Origin: a virus
DNA: 37,972 nucleotides
Virus record (IMG/VR): IMGVR_UViG_3300036978_000267
Span: 1-37,972 of that record
Reading direction: 5' to 3' (one strand)
The position numbers and the translations under genes are program-made. Of this stretch, positions 14,804 through 22,296 are shown one piece after another. The notes below the pieces were generated by a model. That model was not told the origin of the DNA and made no database searches. It saw only the letters and a program-made list of their open reading frames with translations. The first letter of the stretch is position 1; the number at the start of each line of letters is the position of its first letter.

Positions 14804-15901
14804 ATGCAAAAGCTGACATTCAGTGACGCAGTGACCTATGACGGGCAAATGAAGTCCGCTATAAGCGTACGTGACGGCGTTCTAGAGTACCTGGGCAGCG
14901 AGCTATGCATGGAGCCGCCTGACCGTATTTTCTACGTCTACCGCTCGCCTGCCACCATTGCCAGCGCGGCCAACCTAATGCCCGGTATCCCTTTGCTTGG
15001 CGACCATGTAGAGCCTGGCGCTGAGGGCGGCAACGCCTCAAGCCGTGTCGAATCGGCCTGTCTTGTGGATGCGTTCGACGAAGAAACAGCCTCTACCCTC
15101 GCAATTAAAAACACCGTGTCGGTAGATGGTCAGATTCAAAGCGAGCTGGAAAGCGGCAAGCGTGAACTGTCGTTAGGCTATACCGGCAACCTTGTCCCCC
15201 ATTCAAAGTACGACTTTGAACAACGCGACATTATCCCCACTCACTTAGCTGTAGTAGAAAGAGGGCGCTGCGGCTCTGGCTGCCGTTTCCTCGACCGTAA
15301 ACCAACCAAGGAGGCTACCATGCCCAAGATGCACAAGGCGTTCACCGACGCTGACGGGGCGGCCAGCCTCTCTCAGATCGTCGAGGTTGCTGCCGCTTTG
15401 CCGGAAGCAATCAAAAATGTTCCGGTCGATAAGCTCCAAGAGCTGATGCCCGCACTTCAAGAAATCATGGATATTGCTTCCGCTGTCGGCATTAAAGCAG
15501 AAGGCAATCCCGTTGTCGAAGTCGAGGAAGACATGATCGACGAAGACATGAAACCGGCAATGGATGAAAAATCCGAGCCTATGCCTATCACCGATTCTGC
15601 CGCGTTCAAAGACGCTATTAAAGGTGCCGTCGCCGCTGCCGTGAAAGAGCACGCCGTTGTTATTGATAAGGCGCGTGACTTCGTTGACGAAGGCTACTGC
15701 TTCACCGACAAGTCAACCGTTCAGATCATGCGTGACGCGCTGGCATCCGAACATGGCGCAACTCAGTTCACTGATGCTGAATTGCCGGTAGCCTTCAAGC
15801 TGCTGAAAAAGGCATCCAGCGACTACACAAACTTCGCTGACCATCAAGCCGAGGGCGGTCTCTCCGCTCGCGTAAAAGAATCCATGAAGGGAGACCAGTA
15901 A
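14804..15901 (+). CDS. DUF2213 prohead protease with scaffold-like C-terminal half
   Basis: The 365-residue protein begins MQKLTFSDAVTYDGQMKSA, as in DUF2213 phage proteins that sit where the prohead protease is expected. The N-terminal domain (about 1-165) contains the conserved GDHVEPG and RELSLGYTGNLVP segments and DIIPTHLAVVERGRCGSGC. The C-terminal half is acidic and helical like a scaffold (EVEEDMIDEDMKPAMDEKSEP). ATG 14804 was chosen over a poor upstream TTG although its ribosome site is weak. An internal, in-frame start with a strong Shine-Dalgarno (15320) would make the scaffold part alone, as lambda gpC/Nu3 do. Confidence 0.82.
   Translation: MQKLTFSDAVTYDGQMKSAISVRDGVLEYLGSELCMEPPDRIFYVYRSPATIASAANLMPGIPLLGDHVEPGAEGGNASSRVESACLVDAFDEETASTLAIKNTVSVDGQIQSELESGKRELSLGYTGNLVPHSKYDFEQRDIIPTHLAVVERGRCGSGCRFLDRKPTKEATMPKMHKAFTDADGAASLSQIVEVAAALPEAIKNVPVDKLQELMPALQEIMDIASAVGIKAEGNPVVEVEEDMIDEDMKPAMDEKSEPMPITDSAAFKDAIKGAVAAAVKEHAVVIDKARDFVDEGYCFTDKSTVQIMRDALASEHGATQFTDAELPVAFKLLKKASSDYTNFADHQAEGGLSARVKESMKGDQ
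15320..15901 (+). CDS. nested in-frame scaffold product
   Basis: Within the protease gene AAGGAGG (15308-15314) stands five bases before an in-frame ATG at 15320, a better ribosome site than that of the full gene. The product MPKMHKAFTDADGAA... would have 193 residues, rich in Glu, Asp, Ala and Lys and predicted helical, as expected of a scaffold. The boundary falls where the protease domain ends and the acidic region begins, which strengthens the case. Confidence 0.65.
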   Translation: MPKMHKAFTDADGAASLSQIVEVAAALPEAIKNVPVDKLQELMPALQEIMDIASAVGIKAEGNPVVEVEEDMIDEDMKPAMDEKSEPMPITDSAAFKDAIKGAVAAAVKEHAVVIDKARDFVDEGYCFTDKSTVQIMRDALASEHGATQFTDAELPVAFKLLKKASSDYTNFADHQAEGGLSARVKESMKGDQ

Positions 15902-15902
15902 C

Positions 15903-16394
15903 ATGTCCTTTAACGACACAGTACTTCAAGCTGTACCAGATCTGGTAGCCGGTGAGTTCATCGCAGCCAGCCCTTACAACTGCGCAGCGTTTGAAGTGTT
16001 TGAGGAAGGCTTGATTCCGGGCCGCTTCGTCAAGGTCGATGCTGGCAGCATCGACAATCTGGACGGCTCCGCAACTCCGGTTATTGCAGGTGTGGCTCGC
16101 CGCAAGATTGCTAGCTCGCTGGAAAACGATACCTATACCAAGCTGGGCATTGCCCCCGACCAAGTGGCAGAAGTCGTGAACTTTGGCCTTGTGACCGTAC
16201 AGGTTCCTACCGGCGTAACCCCGGCTAAGTTCGGTCAAGTCTACGCGGTCAACGCTGCTGGCTCTGGCGTGAACTTTGGCAAAGCAACTACCGTAGCGAC
16301 CAGCAACGTTGCCGTTCCGGGCTGCGTGTTCTGGGAAGCCAAGGCCGCAAACGTCTGGCTGGTACTCGTTCCAAAATATCTGACAGGAGTTTGA
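15903..16394 (+). CDS. capsid decoration / cement protein
   Basis: The 163-residue protein is Ala/Gly/Val-rich and predicted to be beta-structured (GRFVKVDAGSIDNLDGSATPVIAGVARRK; VVNFGLVTVQVPTGVTPAKFGQVYAVN). Proteins of this type, placed directly before the major capsid gene, are structural cement or decoration proteins (DUF2190-like). AGGGAGA gives a good ribosome site. I am confident of its head role and less so of the exact family. Confidence 0.75.
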   Translation: MSFNDTVLQAVPDLVAGEFIAASPYNCAAFEVFEEGLIPGRFVKVDAGSIDNLDGSATPVIAGVARRKIASSLENDTYTKLGIAPDQVAEVVNFGLVTVQVPTGVTPAKFGQVYAVNAAGSGVNFGKATTVATSNVAVPGCVFWEAKAANVWLVLVPKYLTGV

Positions 16395-16398
16395 CCTG

Positions 16399-17373
16399 AT
16401 GACCATTAAAAAAGACCCGTTCAAGCTCTACAACATCAAGAGCTTTGAGGACAAAGCCGCCTACGCGAAAAAGCGTTTCACTGACGCTGGCGGCATCATC
16501 CTTGCCCGCAACTTGGAACACCTAAGCGCGGAAATCTTCACTCAGGAATACCCTGAGATGACTTTCCTCATGCAGGGGATCACCGTCAACAACGAAGGCG
16601 GCTACGCTGACAGCATCAAGAAGCTCAAGCTGGCCATTGCTGGTGAGTTCCGCGAGTCCGGCACCAACACTAACACTACCGGCAAGATCACCCTGACTGG
16701 TGAAGATGACAGCATCCCGGTTTTTAGCCTGGAAGCTGAGTCCGATTGGTCGGAAATCGAGCTGAAAAAGGCTGAACTGCAAAACGTCAACCTGCCGGGC
16801 CGCTTCCTTGAAGCGCACGCCGAGGTTTACAACCGCAAGATTGATACCATCGGCTACCTTGGCCAAACCCGCACCAACGGCACTCAGAAGACTCGCGGTC
16901 TGCTGAACTACGCAGGCTGGGATACCGACACCTCGGCGGTAACCGCTCTGACTGCTACCGGCGTTGAGCTGTATCAGGAAATCGCTGACCTGATTAACCG
17001 TCAATGGTCGAACGTGTTTAACGTCGCTGCATACAAGGCCACTCACGTTGTCATGCCTACCAGCGTCTACAACATCGCTCAGAGCAAGTTCCTGAACTCG
17101 GCTGGTACTGATATGTCCGTCCTGCGCGCCCTGCAAATGAACTTCCCGACCATCACCTTTGGCGTGACTGACAAAGCCGAACAAGTCGGCGGCACTTCGG
17201 TTACTGTGGCACTGTCGCAGAACCGCCGTGGTATGCAGTTCCGTTTGCCGGTTCCGCTGAACGTGTCGAGCATTGACCAGCGCGGCTTCAAGTACTACGT
17301 TGAGTCGTACTTCGCCATTGCTGGCCTGGACGTGATCGAAGACGGCGCTGCCGCCATCCTGACCGGCCTGTAA
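16399..17373 (+). CDS. major capsid protein (DUF2184 type)
   Basis: The 324-residue protein has the features of the DUF2184 HK97-fold capsid group: an N-terminal arm with RFTDAGGIILARNLEHLSAEIFTQEYPEM, the central LEAESDWSEIELKKAELQNVNLPGRFLEAHAEVYNRKIDTIGYLG, and a C-terminal YYVESYFAIAGLDVIEDGAAAILTGL. AGGAG precedes the ATG. It forms the icosahedral shell. There is no long N-terminal delta domain, which agrees with a separate scaffold. Confidence 0.9.
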   Translation: MTIKKDPFKLYNIKSFEDKAAYAKKRFTDAGGIILARNLEHLSAEIFTQEYPEMTFLMQGITVNNEGGYADSIKKLKLAIAGEFRESGTNTNTTGKITLTGEDDSIPVFSLEAESDWSEIELKKAELQNVNLPGRFLEAHAEVYNRKIDTIGYLGQTRTNGTQKTRGLLNYAGWDTDTSAVTALTATGVELYQEIADLINRQWSNVFNVAAYKATHVVMPTSVYNIAQSKFLNSAGTDMSVLRALQMNFPTITFGVTDKAEQVGGTSVTVALSQNRRGMQFRLPVPLNVSSIDQRGFKYYVESYFAIAGLDVIEDGAAAILTGL

Positions 17374-17417
17374 TTCCCCTAGCGCAAGGATGCGCCCCTT
17401 ATTTTGAGGCTTTGATT

Positions 17418-17699
17418 GTGGAAGAACTGAAAGCGCAAGCCGAGGCCCTCGGCATCAAAGTTGACGGTCGTTGGAGCGAAGAACGCTTGCAGGACGAAAT
17501 CGACAAGGCATTAGCGGATCCGGCTCCGGCTCCAAAGGCCAACGGCAGCACACTTACCAACCTGCTCGCCAATCCAAGCAAGCGCTTGGGCCTGACTGGC
17601 TTTGGCTCTGTTGAGCTGACTGACGCGCAGTTGGCTGATGACAAGCTAATGGCCAAAATTGAACACGGCGTTGAAACTGGCGTGTTGAGCCTGTCCTGA
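17418..17699 (+). CDS. small head-completion protein with HeH/LEM-like N-terminus
   Basis: From GTG 17418 the product has 93 residues. Residues 1-31 (EELKAQAEALGIKVDGRWSE) resemble the helix-extended-helix (HeH/LEM or SAP-like) fold found in many small phage proteins next to the capsid gene. The GTG was chosen because GAGG (17406-17409) lies eight bases upstream; a TTG at 17412 would be only two bases away. The last base of the stop is the first of the next ATG. It may join head and neck; no direct evidence. Confidence 0.65.
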   Translation: MEELKAQAEALGIKVDGRWSEERLQDEIDKALADPAPAPKANGSTLTNLLANPSKRLGLTGFGSVELTDAQLADDKLMAKIEHGVETGVLSLS

Positions 17700-18037
17700 T
17701 GACCATTCAAGCCGACTTTGAAGCACGATTCGCCAACGCTAACCCGCCCATTGTTTGGGTGGAAGCTGTGGCAAATACTTGGCCGTCCTATACCTGCCTT
17801 GCATACGAAGGCCATGAAGAAGCAATCCTTAACCTGATCGCTCACTTGCTGGTAACGGATGCAATGCCAGGTACAGGCTCGGCGCGCACGGCTGAAAGTA
17901 AGTCGGTTGGTAGCGTTTCCGTGTCTTACGGCAGCGCGTCCAGTGGTAGCAACTTGGCGACCTTCTTCAACTCTACCCGCTACGGTCAGCGCTTTTGGAT
18001 GCTGACCGGGCGGCAAGTTGGGGCGCGGTTCGTATGA
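17699..18037 (+). CDS. head-tail connector (DUF4054 type)
   Basis: The 112-residue protein matches DUF4054 adaptor proteins in size and pattern: an N-terminal FEARFANANPPIVWVEAV, a helical middle, the VGSVSVSYGSASSGSNLATFFNSTRYGQRFW loop and a short GARFV end. In these phages it forms the ring beneath the portal. It overlaps the genes on both sides by one to four bases. Confidence 0.85.
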   Translation: MTIQADFEARFANANPPIVWVEAVANTWPSYTCLAYEGHEEAILNLIAHLLVTDAMPGTGSARTAESKSVGSVSVSYGSASSGSNLATFFNSTRYGQRFWMLTGRQVGARFV

Positions 18038-18513
18038 CTCCCGAGGAAACGTTGGCACTTGTCGAGCGCCAGGTTTCCAACATGGAGAAAGCAAAGTCAA
18101 TGGTGGTTAAGGTCGGGCTGCCTGCTGGTGAATCAGCAACAAGCGAGGCTTACACCAGCGATGGCGGAGGCCCAGGGCCGACCGTTTTAGAGGTCGGAAT
18201 CTGGCACGAATACGGCACACAGCGAGTTGTACAGCGCTCATTCCTGCGCGGCCCGCTTAATGCCAAATCGGGCGAGCTTGAAAAGGTGCTAGAGCAGCAA
18301 TTTAACCTAGTGCTAGAGAAAGGCATGGAAGTTGAGAAAGCTCTAGGCCGTGTCGGGCTTGCTGCAAGAAACATTAGCGTGGGCGCATTCCGCACTCGCG
18401 GTTACGGCGTCTGGAAGGACATTAGCCAGGCGACCAAGGAGGCTAAAGGTTCGTCCGGCGTTCTACTTGATAGCGGCCTTCTGCGAAGCTCTATAACTTG
18501 GGTGGTGGTCTAA
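18034..18513 (+). CDS. neck protein, HK97 gp10-like
   Basis: The 159-residue protein carries the gp10-type signature: KVGLPAGE early, then GIWHEYGTQRVVQRSFLRGPL, a long helix, and SGLLRSSITW at the end. ATG 18034 overlaps the DUF4054 stop as ATGA, so the longer frame that begins at 17995 was rejected. This family completes the neck and fixes the tail to the head. Confidence 0.82.
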   Translation: MTPEETLALVERQVSNMEKAKSMVVKVGLPAGESATSEAYTSDGGGPGPTVLEVGIWHEYGTQRVVQRSFLRGPLNAKSGELEKVLEQQFNLVLEKGMEVEKALGRVGLAARNISVGAFRTRGYGVWKDISQATKEAKGSSGVLLDSGLLRSSITWVVV

Positions 18514-18860
18514 TGCTTCCTGATATGTCCGAAGTACTGGCCGAATGGTCGCAGCCGGTAAAGCTGAAGACCGTCACAGAGACTACGGTTGACTTTGTGC
18601 CGACCCGCACAGTTGCGGTGGCAAACATTCTGGCAGTAGTTCAGCCAGCCGACCCGGAAAAGCTGCAAGTTGATCAGATCGACTTCAGCCTTGAGTACAT
18701 CCAAGTTCACAGCACGTCGCCAATGGCTATCGGCCAATACGTTGAATGGGATGGTCGGGACTTCAAGCTGGTGCCATTCCGTAAAGGTTACGGCCAGTAC
18801 GGATACGTTGAAGCTGTGGGCGAAGAAACGAAACTCCCGTTGCTGGTGGCCACGCCATGA
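18513..18860 (+). CDS. neck or tail-completion protein, family not recognised
   Basis: From ATG 18513 (overlapping the previous TAA by one base) the product has 115 residues. It is mostly beta: VKLKTVTETTVDFVPTRTVAVANILAVVQPADPEKL, then IGQYVEWDGRDFKLVP and GQYGYVEAVGEE. Proteins of this size between a gp10-like protein and the neck terminator are usually head-closure or tail-completion proteins. The call rests on position. Confidence 0.65.
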   Translation: MLPDMSEVLAEWSQPVKLKTVTETTVDFVPTRTVAVANILAVVQPADPEKLQVDQIDFSLEYIQVHSTSPMAIGQYVEWDGRDFKLVPFRKGYGQYGYVEAVGEETKLPLLVATP

Positions 18861-19363
18861 GTGATCCAGTATTGATACAGTTGGCACGCTTTGTGCGTGA
18901 CCTGCTGCCGCACCCTGAAAGCCAAGTAAAGATTGGCCGTCAGAACTTTGACCGCACAGCCTTTGAGACTGATTACATCATCATTGACTCGCTGGCTGCT
19001 GACATTCCATTGGCCAGCTCAGAAAAATACGACGGCCATGCAGAGTCTATGCAATACAGCGAACTTGTATCGCGGCCTGTTACGTTTGACTTCTACGGGT
19101 TCAATGCTCATGCCAACTGCCGCAAGTTTCGCTTACTGGCGCGCTCTCAGGCGGCGCTAGAGCTACAGGAAGCGCTAGGCGTCACTGTGTTTCACCCGCA
19201 AGGCGCAACCGACCTAAAATCGCTAACCGGCCAACAGTACGGCGAGCGAATGCAACTAGAATGCCAAGTCCACTGCAGCCCTGCTGTTGTTGTTGATATA
19301 CTCCGTATCGACACCGCACAACTTCGCATAATCAGCGAAAGAGGTTTGATCTATGAGCAATAA
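18857..19363 (+). CDS. phage neck terminator protein (LIC_12616/gp12-like)
   Basis: The 168-residue protein shows the pattern of the neck terminator family: an N-terminal helix LIQLARFVRDLLP, DYIIIDSLA, then SRPVTFDFYGFNAHANCRKFRLLARSQAALELQEALG and MQLECQVHCSP. Such proteins close the top of the contractile tail. It overlaps the previous gene by four bases. Its last codons overlap the end of the antisense homing endonuclease gene by 13 bases. Confidence 0.78.
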   Translation: MSDPVLIQLARFVRDLLPHPESQVKIGRQNFDRTAFETDYIIIDSLAADIPLASSEKYDGHAESMQYSELVSRPVTFDFYGFNAHANCRKFRLLARSQAALELQEALGVTVFHPQGATDLKSLTGQQYGERMQLECQVHCSPAVVVDILRIDTAQLRIISERGLIYEQ

Positions 19364-20154
19364 CGCCTCCAGCCGTGAACGCTTATAGACGGCGAATGGC
19401 CAAACAGCTTGTTTGGCCGCACGCCAGTTTCCTCAAAAAAACTTACGCGCGTAGACCTTATCCATCGACCATCGTCATGCACAAACAGATATTCGGCCTT
19501 GTCTGCGCGCGGGTTGCTAAGGCCTGAGTTGTCTACTTTTGGGCGATCCCCTGGCGCAATATCTGCCCACCTTGCAACAGCCTTGGCTCTTATTTTTTCT
19601 ATGCATTCTAAGCTTTTAGGCAGTCCGACTAGCTTTAGTCTCTGAGCCTCTGGCATGGGAATGCCCTTGTTAACTGGGGGCTTATTTTTTGGCCTGCCTT
19701 TTTGGGAGGCTGATATTCTGTCTCTGGTTTCCTGGCTACGCACCTTTCCAGTCCTGGCTTTAATTATTTTTGCTCTCGCCTCTTCGCTCCATTTTTTGCC
19801 AGTGTTTTTCCCGATGTTGTTTGCGGATATTTTGGCCTTAGTTTCCTGCCGATGCTTTAGCCCGTTCAGACCTTCGCCACCGTCTGTCATATTACACAGC
19901 CTTACTCCTTGCTCTCGCATAAGCTTGATGGTTTCTATCTCGAAAGCGCGAGACTCATCAAAGGATAAACATGGCTTTAAAATCTCTACATCCAGGCCGT
20001 GCTTTGCGACTGTTGCCAGCCAGAATTTGCTTCGACCGCACTTGGCTCTACACCGAGAGCCCTTCCCGGCTCCAACATAAAATATAGACCCGTCACTTTT
20101 TCGCTTATGCATGTAGACATAATGCTCAAGGTGTGGTCGGCTTGATTCGTGCAT
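19351..20154 (-). CDS. free-standing GIY-YIG homing endonuclease with NUMOD-type repeats
   Basis: This minus-strand gene stands inside the rightward tail operon. Residues 10-80 form a GIY-YIG variant nuclease: HYVYMHKRKSDGSIFYVGAGKGSRC gives the VYM and YVG strands and the catalytic Arg, and FEIETIKLM gives the catalytic Glu. Residues 100-155 contain NUMOD3-like DNA-binding repeats (KWSEEARAKI, SQETRDRISASQKGR). The C-terminal YLFVHDDG...SVHGWRRY is the domain seen at the end of many HNH and GIY-YIG homing enzymes. AGGAT eight bases before ATG 20154 is a good ribosome site. The sequence is AT-richer than its neighbours, which suggests later arrival. All key residues are present. Confidence 0.88.
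   Translation of the reverse strand: MHESSRPHLEHYVYMHKRKSDGSIFYVGAGKGSRCRAKCGRSKFWLATVAKHGLDVEILKPCLSFDESRAFEIETIKLMREQGVRLCNMTDGGEGLNGLKHRQETKAKISANNIGKNTGKKWSEEARAKIIKARTGKVRSQETRDRISASQKGRPKNKPPVNKGIPMPEAQRLKLVGLPKSLECIEKIRAKAVARWADIAPGDRPKVDNSGLSNPRADKAEYLFVHDDGRWIRSTRVSFFEETGVRPNKLFGHSPSISVHGWRRYCS
19391..19425. other. strong hairpin just after the neck terminator stop
   Basis: GGCCAAAC (19398-19405) and GTTTGGCC (19411-19418) form a perfect eight-pair stem with a five-base loop, extended by GGCG (19391-19394) with CGCC (19422-19425). There is no T-run. It lies inside the 3' coding part of the homing gene, 28 bases after the stop of the late gene, and may protect the upstream mRNA end or block reading into the element. 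Confidence 0.5.
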
Positions 20155-20202
20155 GTTATTATCCTGAAAATGTTTATGTCGCTAGATAAGAGGGCTTCAA
20201 TG

Positions 20203-21696
20203 ATGGCCGATATCAGCCAAGTTGTAAATGTAGCGTTAATACCAGAAGGGCAGTTGGCGGGCCGCAACAACATGAACCTTATCACCGTATTCACCAGCGA
20301 GCAGGGCGTCATTACCAGCGCTGAGCGTTTCCGAACTTACCGCGATGCCGCTGCCGTTGCTGCTGACTGGGGTAGCGCTTCTGCCGTGACCGAGTACGCA
20401 AATACTGTTTTCGGCACCAAGCCCAACGCTATCAACTTCGGCGGCTCGCTGATTGTTGCTCTGCACCGCGCGACTACTGAAAACGTGCCAGCAGCCGCAG
20501 CCACTCTGAAAAGCGCGCAGATGGTTGAATCGACCGTGCTTAACTCGCTGCAAACCATTACCGATGGCAGCTTCACTATCGACGTTGACGGAACCCCGGT
20601 AGTTGCTACGGCGTTGAACTTTACCAGCACCATCACCCTGGATGGCGTGGCAACCCTGCTGGATACCGCTATCACTGGCGCAACCGTTGCCCATGAAAAC
20701 GGCTACATCACTGTAACCAGCTCGACCACTGGCGCAACTAGCACGCTGACCGCGGTTGAAGCACACACCACTGGAACGTTTATCGGTGAGATTCTGGCGC
20801 TTTCTGCTGGCTCCGGCTCCGTGCTGACTCAGGGCGCAGCGTCCGGCACTCTGGCACCTGAAACTAAGGTAGAGTCGCTGACCGCAACCAAGGCGCTGAT
20901 TAACTTTAAAGGCTCATGCTTTATTGATTTAGTGCTGGACGCTGAGGTCGATGATATAGCCGCATGGGCGCAGGCTAACCAAAGCATCGTTTATAACGTG
21001 TTCAGCGGCTCAAGCTACCTTGCTATCGACCCGACCAACCCGGTGTGGGCGGTCAAGCTTGCCAGTCAAACCAGCTTGCGCAGCCTGTACAGCAAATCGG
21101 GCAACCGAAAGCTTGCTGCTTCGTACATGGCGCGCACGCACACGGTGAATTTCAACGCTGAAAACTCAGCCATCACCATGAATTTAAAGACGCTGAACGT
21201 TCCTGCTGAGTCGTACACGCAGACCGAGATTGACGCAGCCAAGCGCGTCGGCCTTGACCTGTACACGACCATTAAAGACGTGCCTGTCGTGCTGACCAGT
21301 CCGGCAAACGACTTTGTGGATAACGTCTACAACCTGATCGCGTACATTGACGCAATCCAGACTGACAACTTCAACCTGCTTAAAGCAACCGGCACCAAGA
21401 TTCCGCAGACCGCTCGCGGCGTCAATCAGCTTGTGGCGCAGAACGAAAAGACCACGCGCGGCTTTGTGCGCGCTGGTGTGTTCGCGCCAGGCACATGGTC
21501 AAGCCCTGACAGCTTCGGCAGCATCGACACATTCAACCGCAACATTGAACAGTTCGGCTTTTATGTTCTGGGCGGTCTGCTGAAAGATCAGCCGCAAGTT
21601 GATCGCCAACAGCGTAAATCTCCGGTCGTGCAGATCGCCGTGAAGAACGCCGGGGCTATTCACAGCGTCGACATAATTGTGAACTTCAATTTATGA
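20203..21696 (+). CDS. tail sheath protein (DUF3383 type)
   Basis: The 497-residue protein starts MADISQVVNVALIPEGQLAG and contains DUF3383 features: FGTKPNAINFGGSLIVALHR, a variable Thr-rich middle insertion (about 120-240) and a C-terminal core with DNFNLLKATGTKIPQTARGVNQL and GGLLKDQPQVDRQQRKSPVVQIAVKNAGAIHSVDIIVNFN. DUF3383 proteins are contractile sheaths. AAGAGGG (20188-20194) serves ATG 20203 or the ATG at 20200; I chose the former by similarity of the start. It is separated from the neck genes by the inserted homing endonuclease. Confidence 0.87.
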   Translation: MADISQVVNVALIPEGQLAGRNNMNLITVFTSEQGVITSAERFRTYRDAAAVAADWGSASAVTEYANTVFGTKPNAINFGGSLIVALHRATTENVPAAAATLKSAQMVESTVLNSLQTITDGSFTIDVDGTPVVATALNFTSTITLDGVATLLDTAITGATVAHENGYITVTSSTTGATSTLTAVEAHTTGTFIGEILALSAGSGSVLTQGAASGTLAPETKVESLTATKALINFKGSCFIDLVLDAEVDDIAAWAQANQSIVYNVFSGSSYLAIDPTNPVWAVKLASQTSLRSLYSKSGNRKLAASYMARTHTVNFNAENSAITMNLKTLNVPAESYTQTEIDAAKRVGLDLYTTIKDVPVVLTSPANDFVDNVYNLIAYIDAIQTDNFNLLKATGTKIPQTARGVNQLVAQNEKTTRGFVRAGVFAPGTWSSPDSFGSIDTFNRNIEQFGFYVLGGLLKDQPQVDRQQRKSPVVQIAVKNAGAIHSVDIIVNFNL

Positions 21697-21837
21697 TCCA
21701 AGCCGCCAGCCTTTGTAAGACCTGAGTCTTTTTTTGCAAAGGCTGGTTATGTTTGATGGGAATTGGAGGCTGTACTTAATGCAAAGATCATTTTTTGTGC
21801 AGCTCTCCCGTACTCCAGAGTCGTGCATAAATTCATA
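21691..21837 (-). pseudogene. decayed C-terminal end of a second homing endonuclease
   Basis: The 165 bases between sheath and tube genes have no good plus-strand gene, but on the minus strand they read YEFMHDSGVRESCTKNDL... CIKYSLQF...SYKGWRLGS, ending at TAA 21693-21691. This matches in layout the C-terminal domain of the intact homing enzyme in this window (YLFVHDDG...SVHGWRRY) and the F-x-H-x-x-G...KGWRL endings of HNH/GIY-YIG enzymes. The nuclease half is missing: the tube gene begins at 21862. Its stop overlaps the sheath stop region, exactly the placement of the intact homing gene behind the neck gene. Confidence 0.65.
21706..21746 (+). terminator. nested hairpin with T-run after the sheath gene
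   Basis: AAGAC (21717-21721) and GTCTT (21726-21730) form a short stem followed by T (21729-21735), a small intrinsic terminator. It sits in the loop of a larger perfect ten-pair stem, CCAGCCTTTG (21706-21715) with CAAAGGCTGG (21737-21746). The two folds compete. It could attenuate late transcription or shield the sheath mRNA end. Confidence 0.5.
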
Positions 21838-21861
21838 AATTACAATGTGTAGGTATCCAGA

Positions 21862-22293
21862 ATGAGCGTAATTACAATCAGCGCAGACAGCGCAACCCTG
21901 ATCCTTAACGACCGGGCAATGACTTCCTTTGCCGAAGGCGATTACGTCACCCTTACCCCGGCTAACGCGGCATCGGCTCACGTCAACTCGGCATCTGGCG
22001 GCGTATCAATTAGCGAGCGTTTAGACAAGGACGTTTACGACCTTGTGTTTCGCGTGCAGAAGTTCAGCACGGATGATGTGTTTATGCTGGGTTTGCTTAA
22101 CGCACAAGGCCCATCTGTGGTTGCAGGCTCGCTGAAAGAGTCCTATACCATTGATGGCAGCGCGGGCGTTGAAAGCTGGACGCTTGAGGCGGGTAGCATT
22201 ACCACTCAACCGACCAACACCAAAAACAACCAAGACGGCAACGCGCTGATGGAATACACGTTGCGCTTCCGCACCGCTAAACGGAGCCTGTAA
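21862..22293 (+). CDS. tail tube protein (DUF3277-like)
   Basis: The 143-residue protein lies immediately after the sheath gene, the standard place for the tube. It is beta-rich with alternating strands (MSVITISADSATLILNDRAM; YDLVFRVQKFSTDDVFMLG; ESWTLEAGSITTQPTNTK) and ends NALMEYTLRFRTAKRSL, typical of DUF3277-like tube subunits that form the inner channel. Confidence 0.82.
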   Translation: MSVITISADSATLILNDRAMTSFAEGDYVTLTPANAASAHVNSASGGVSISERLDKDVYDLVFRVQKFSTDDVFMLGLLNAQGPSVVAGSLKESYTIDGSAGVESWTLEAGSITTQPTNTKNNQDGNALMEYTLRFRTAKRSL

Positions 22294-22296
22294 CCG

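Noticed and set aside
15245-15652. Minus-strand frames opposite head genes (also 16522-17184 and 20236-20766)
   Set aside because: They are compositional shadows of clear structural genes on the plus strand.
17374-17411. Hairpin GCGC/GCGC after the capsid gene
   Set aside because: Only four pairs and no proper T-run; too weak to call a terminator.
19353-19388. Twelve-codon plus-strand frame (MSNNASSRERL) with an AGAGG ribosome site after the neck gene
   Set aside because: It could be a cut-off gene start, but it lies in the coding end of the homing gene and is too short to judge.
21749-21838. 29-codon plus-strand frame (MFDGNWRLYLMQRSFF...) between sheath and tube
   Set aside because: It has an AAGG site, but the same DNA reads as a homing enzyme end on the other strand, which explains it better.
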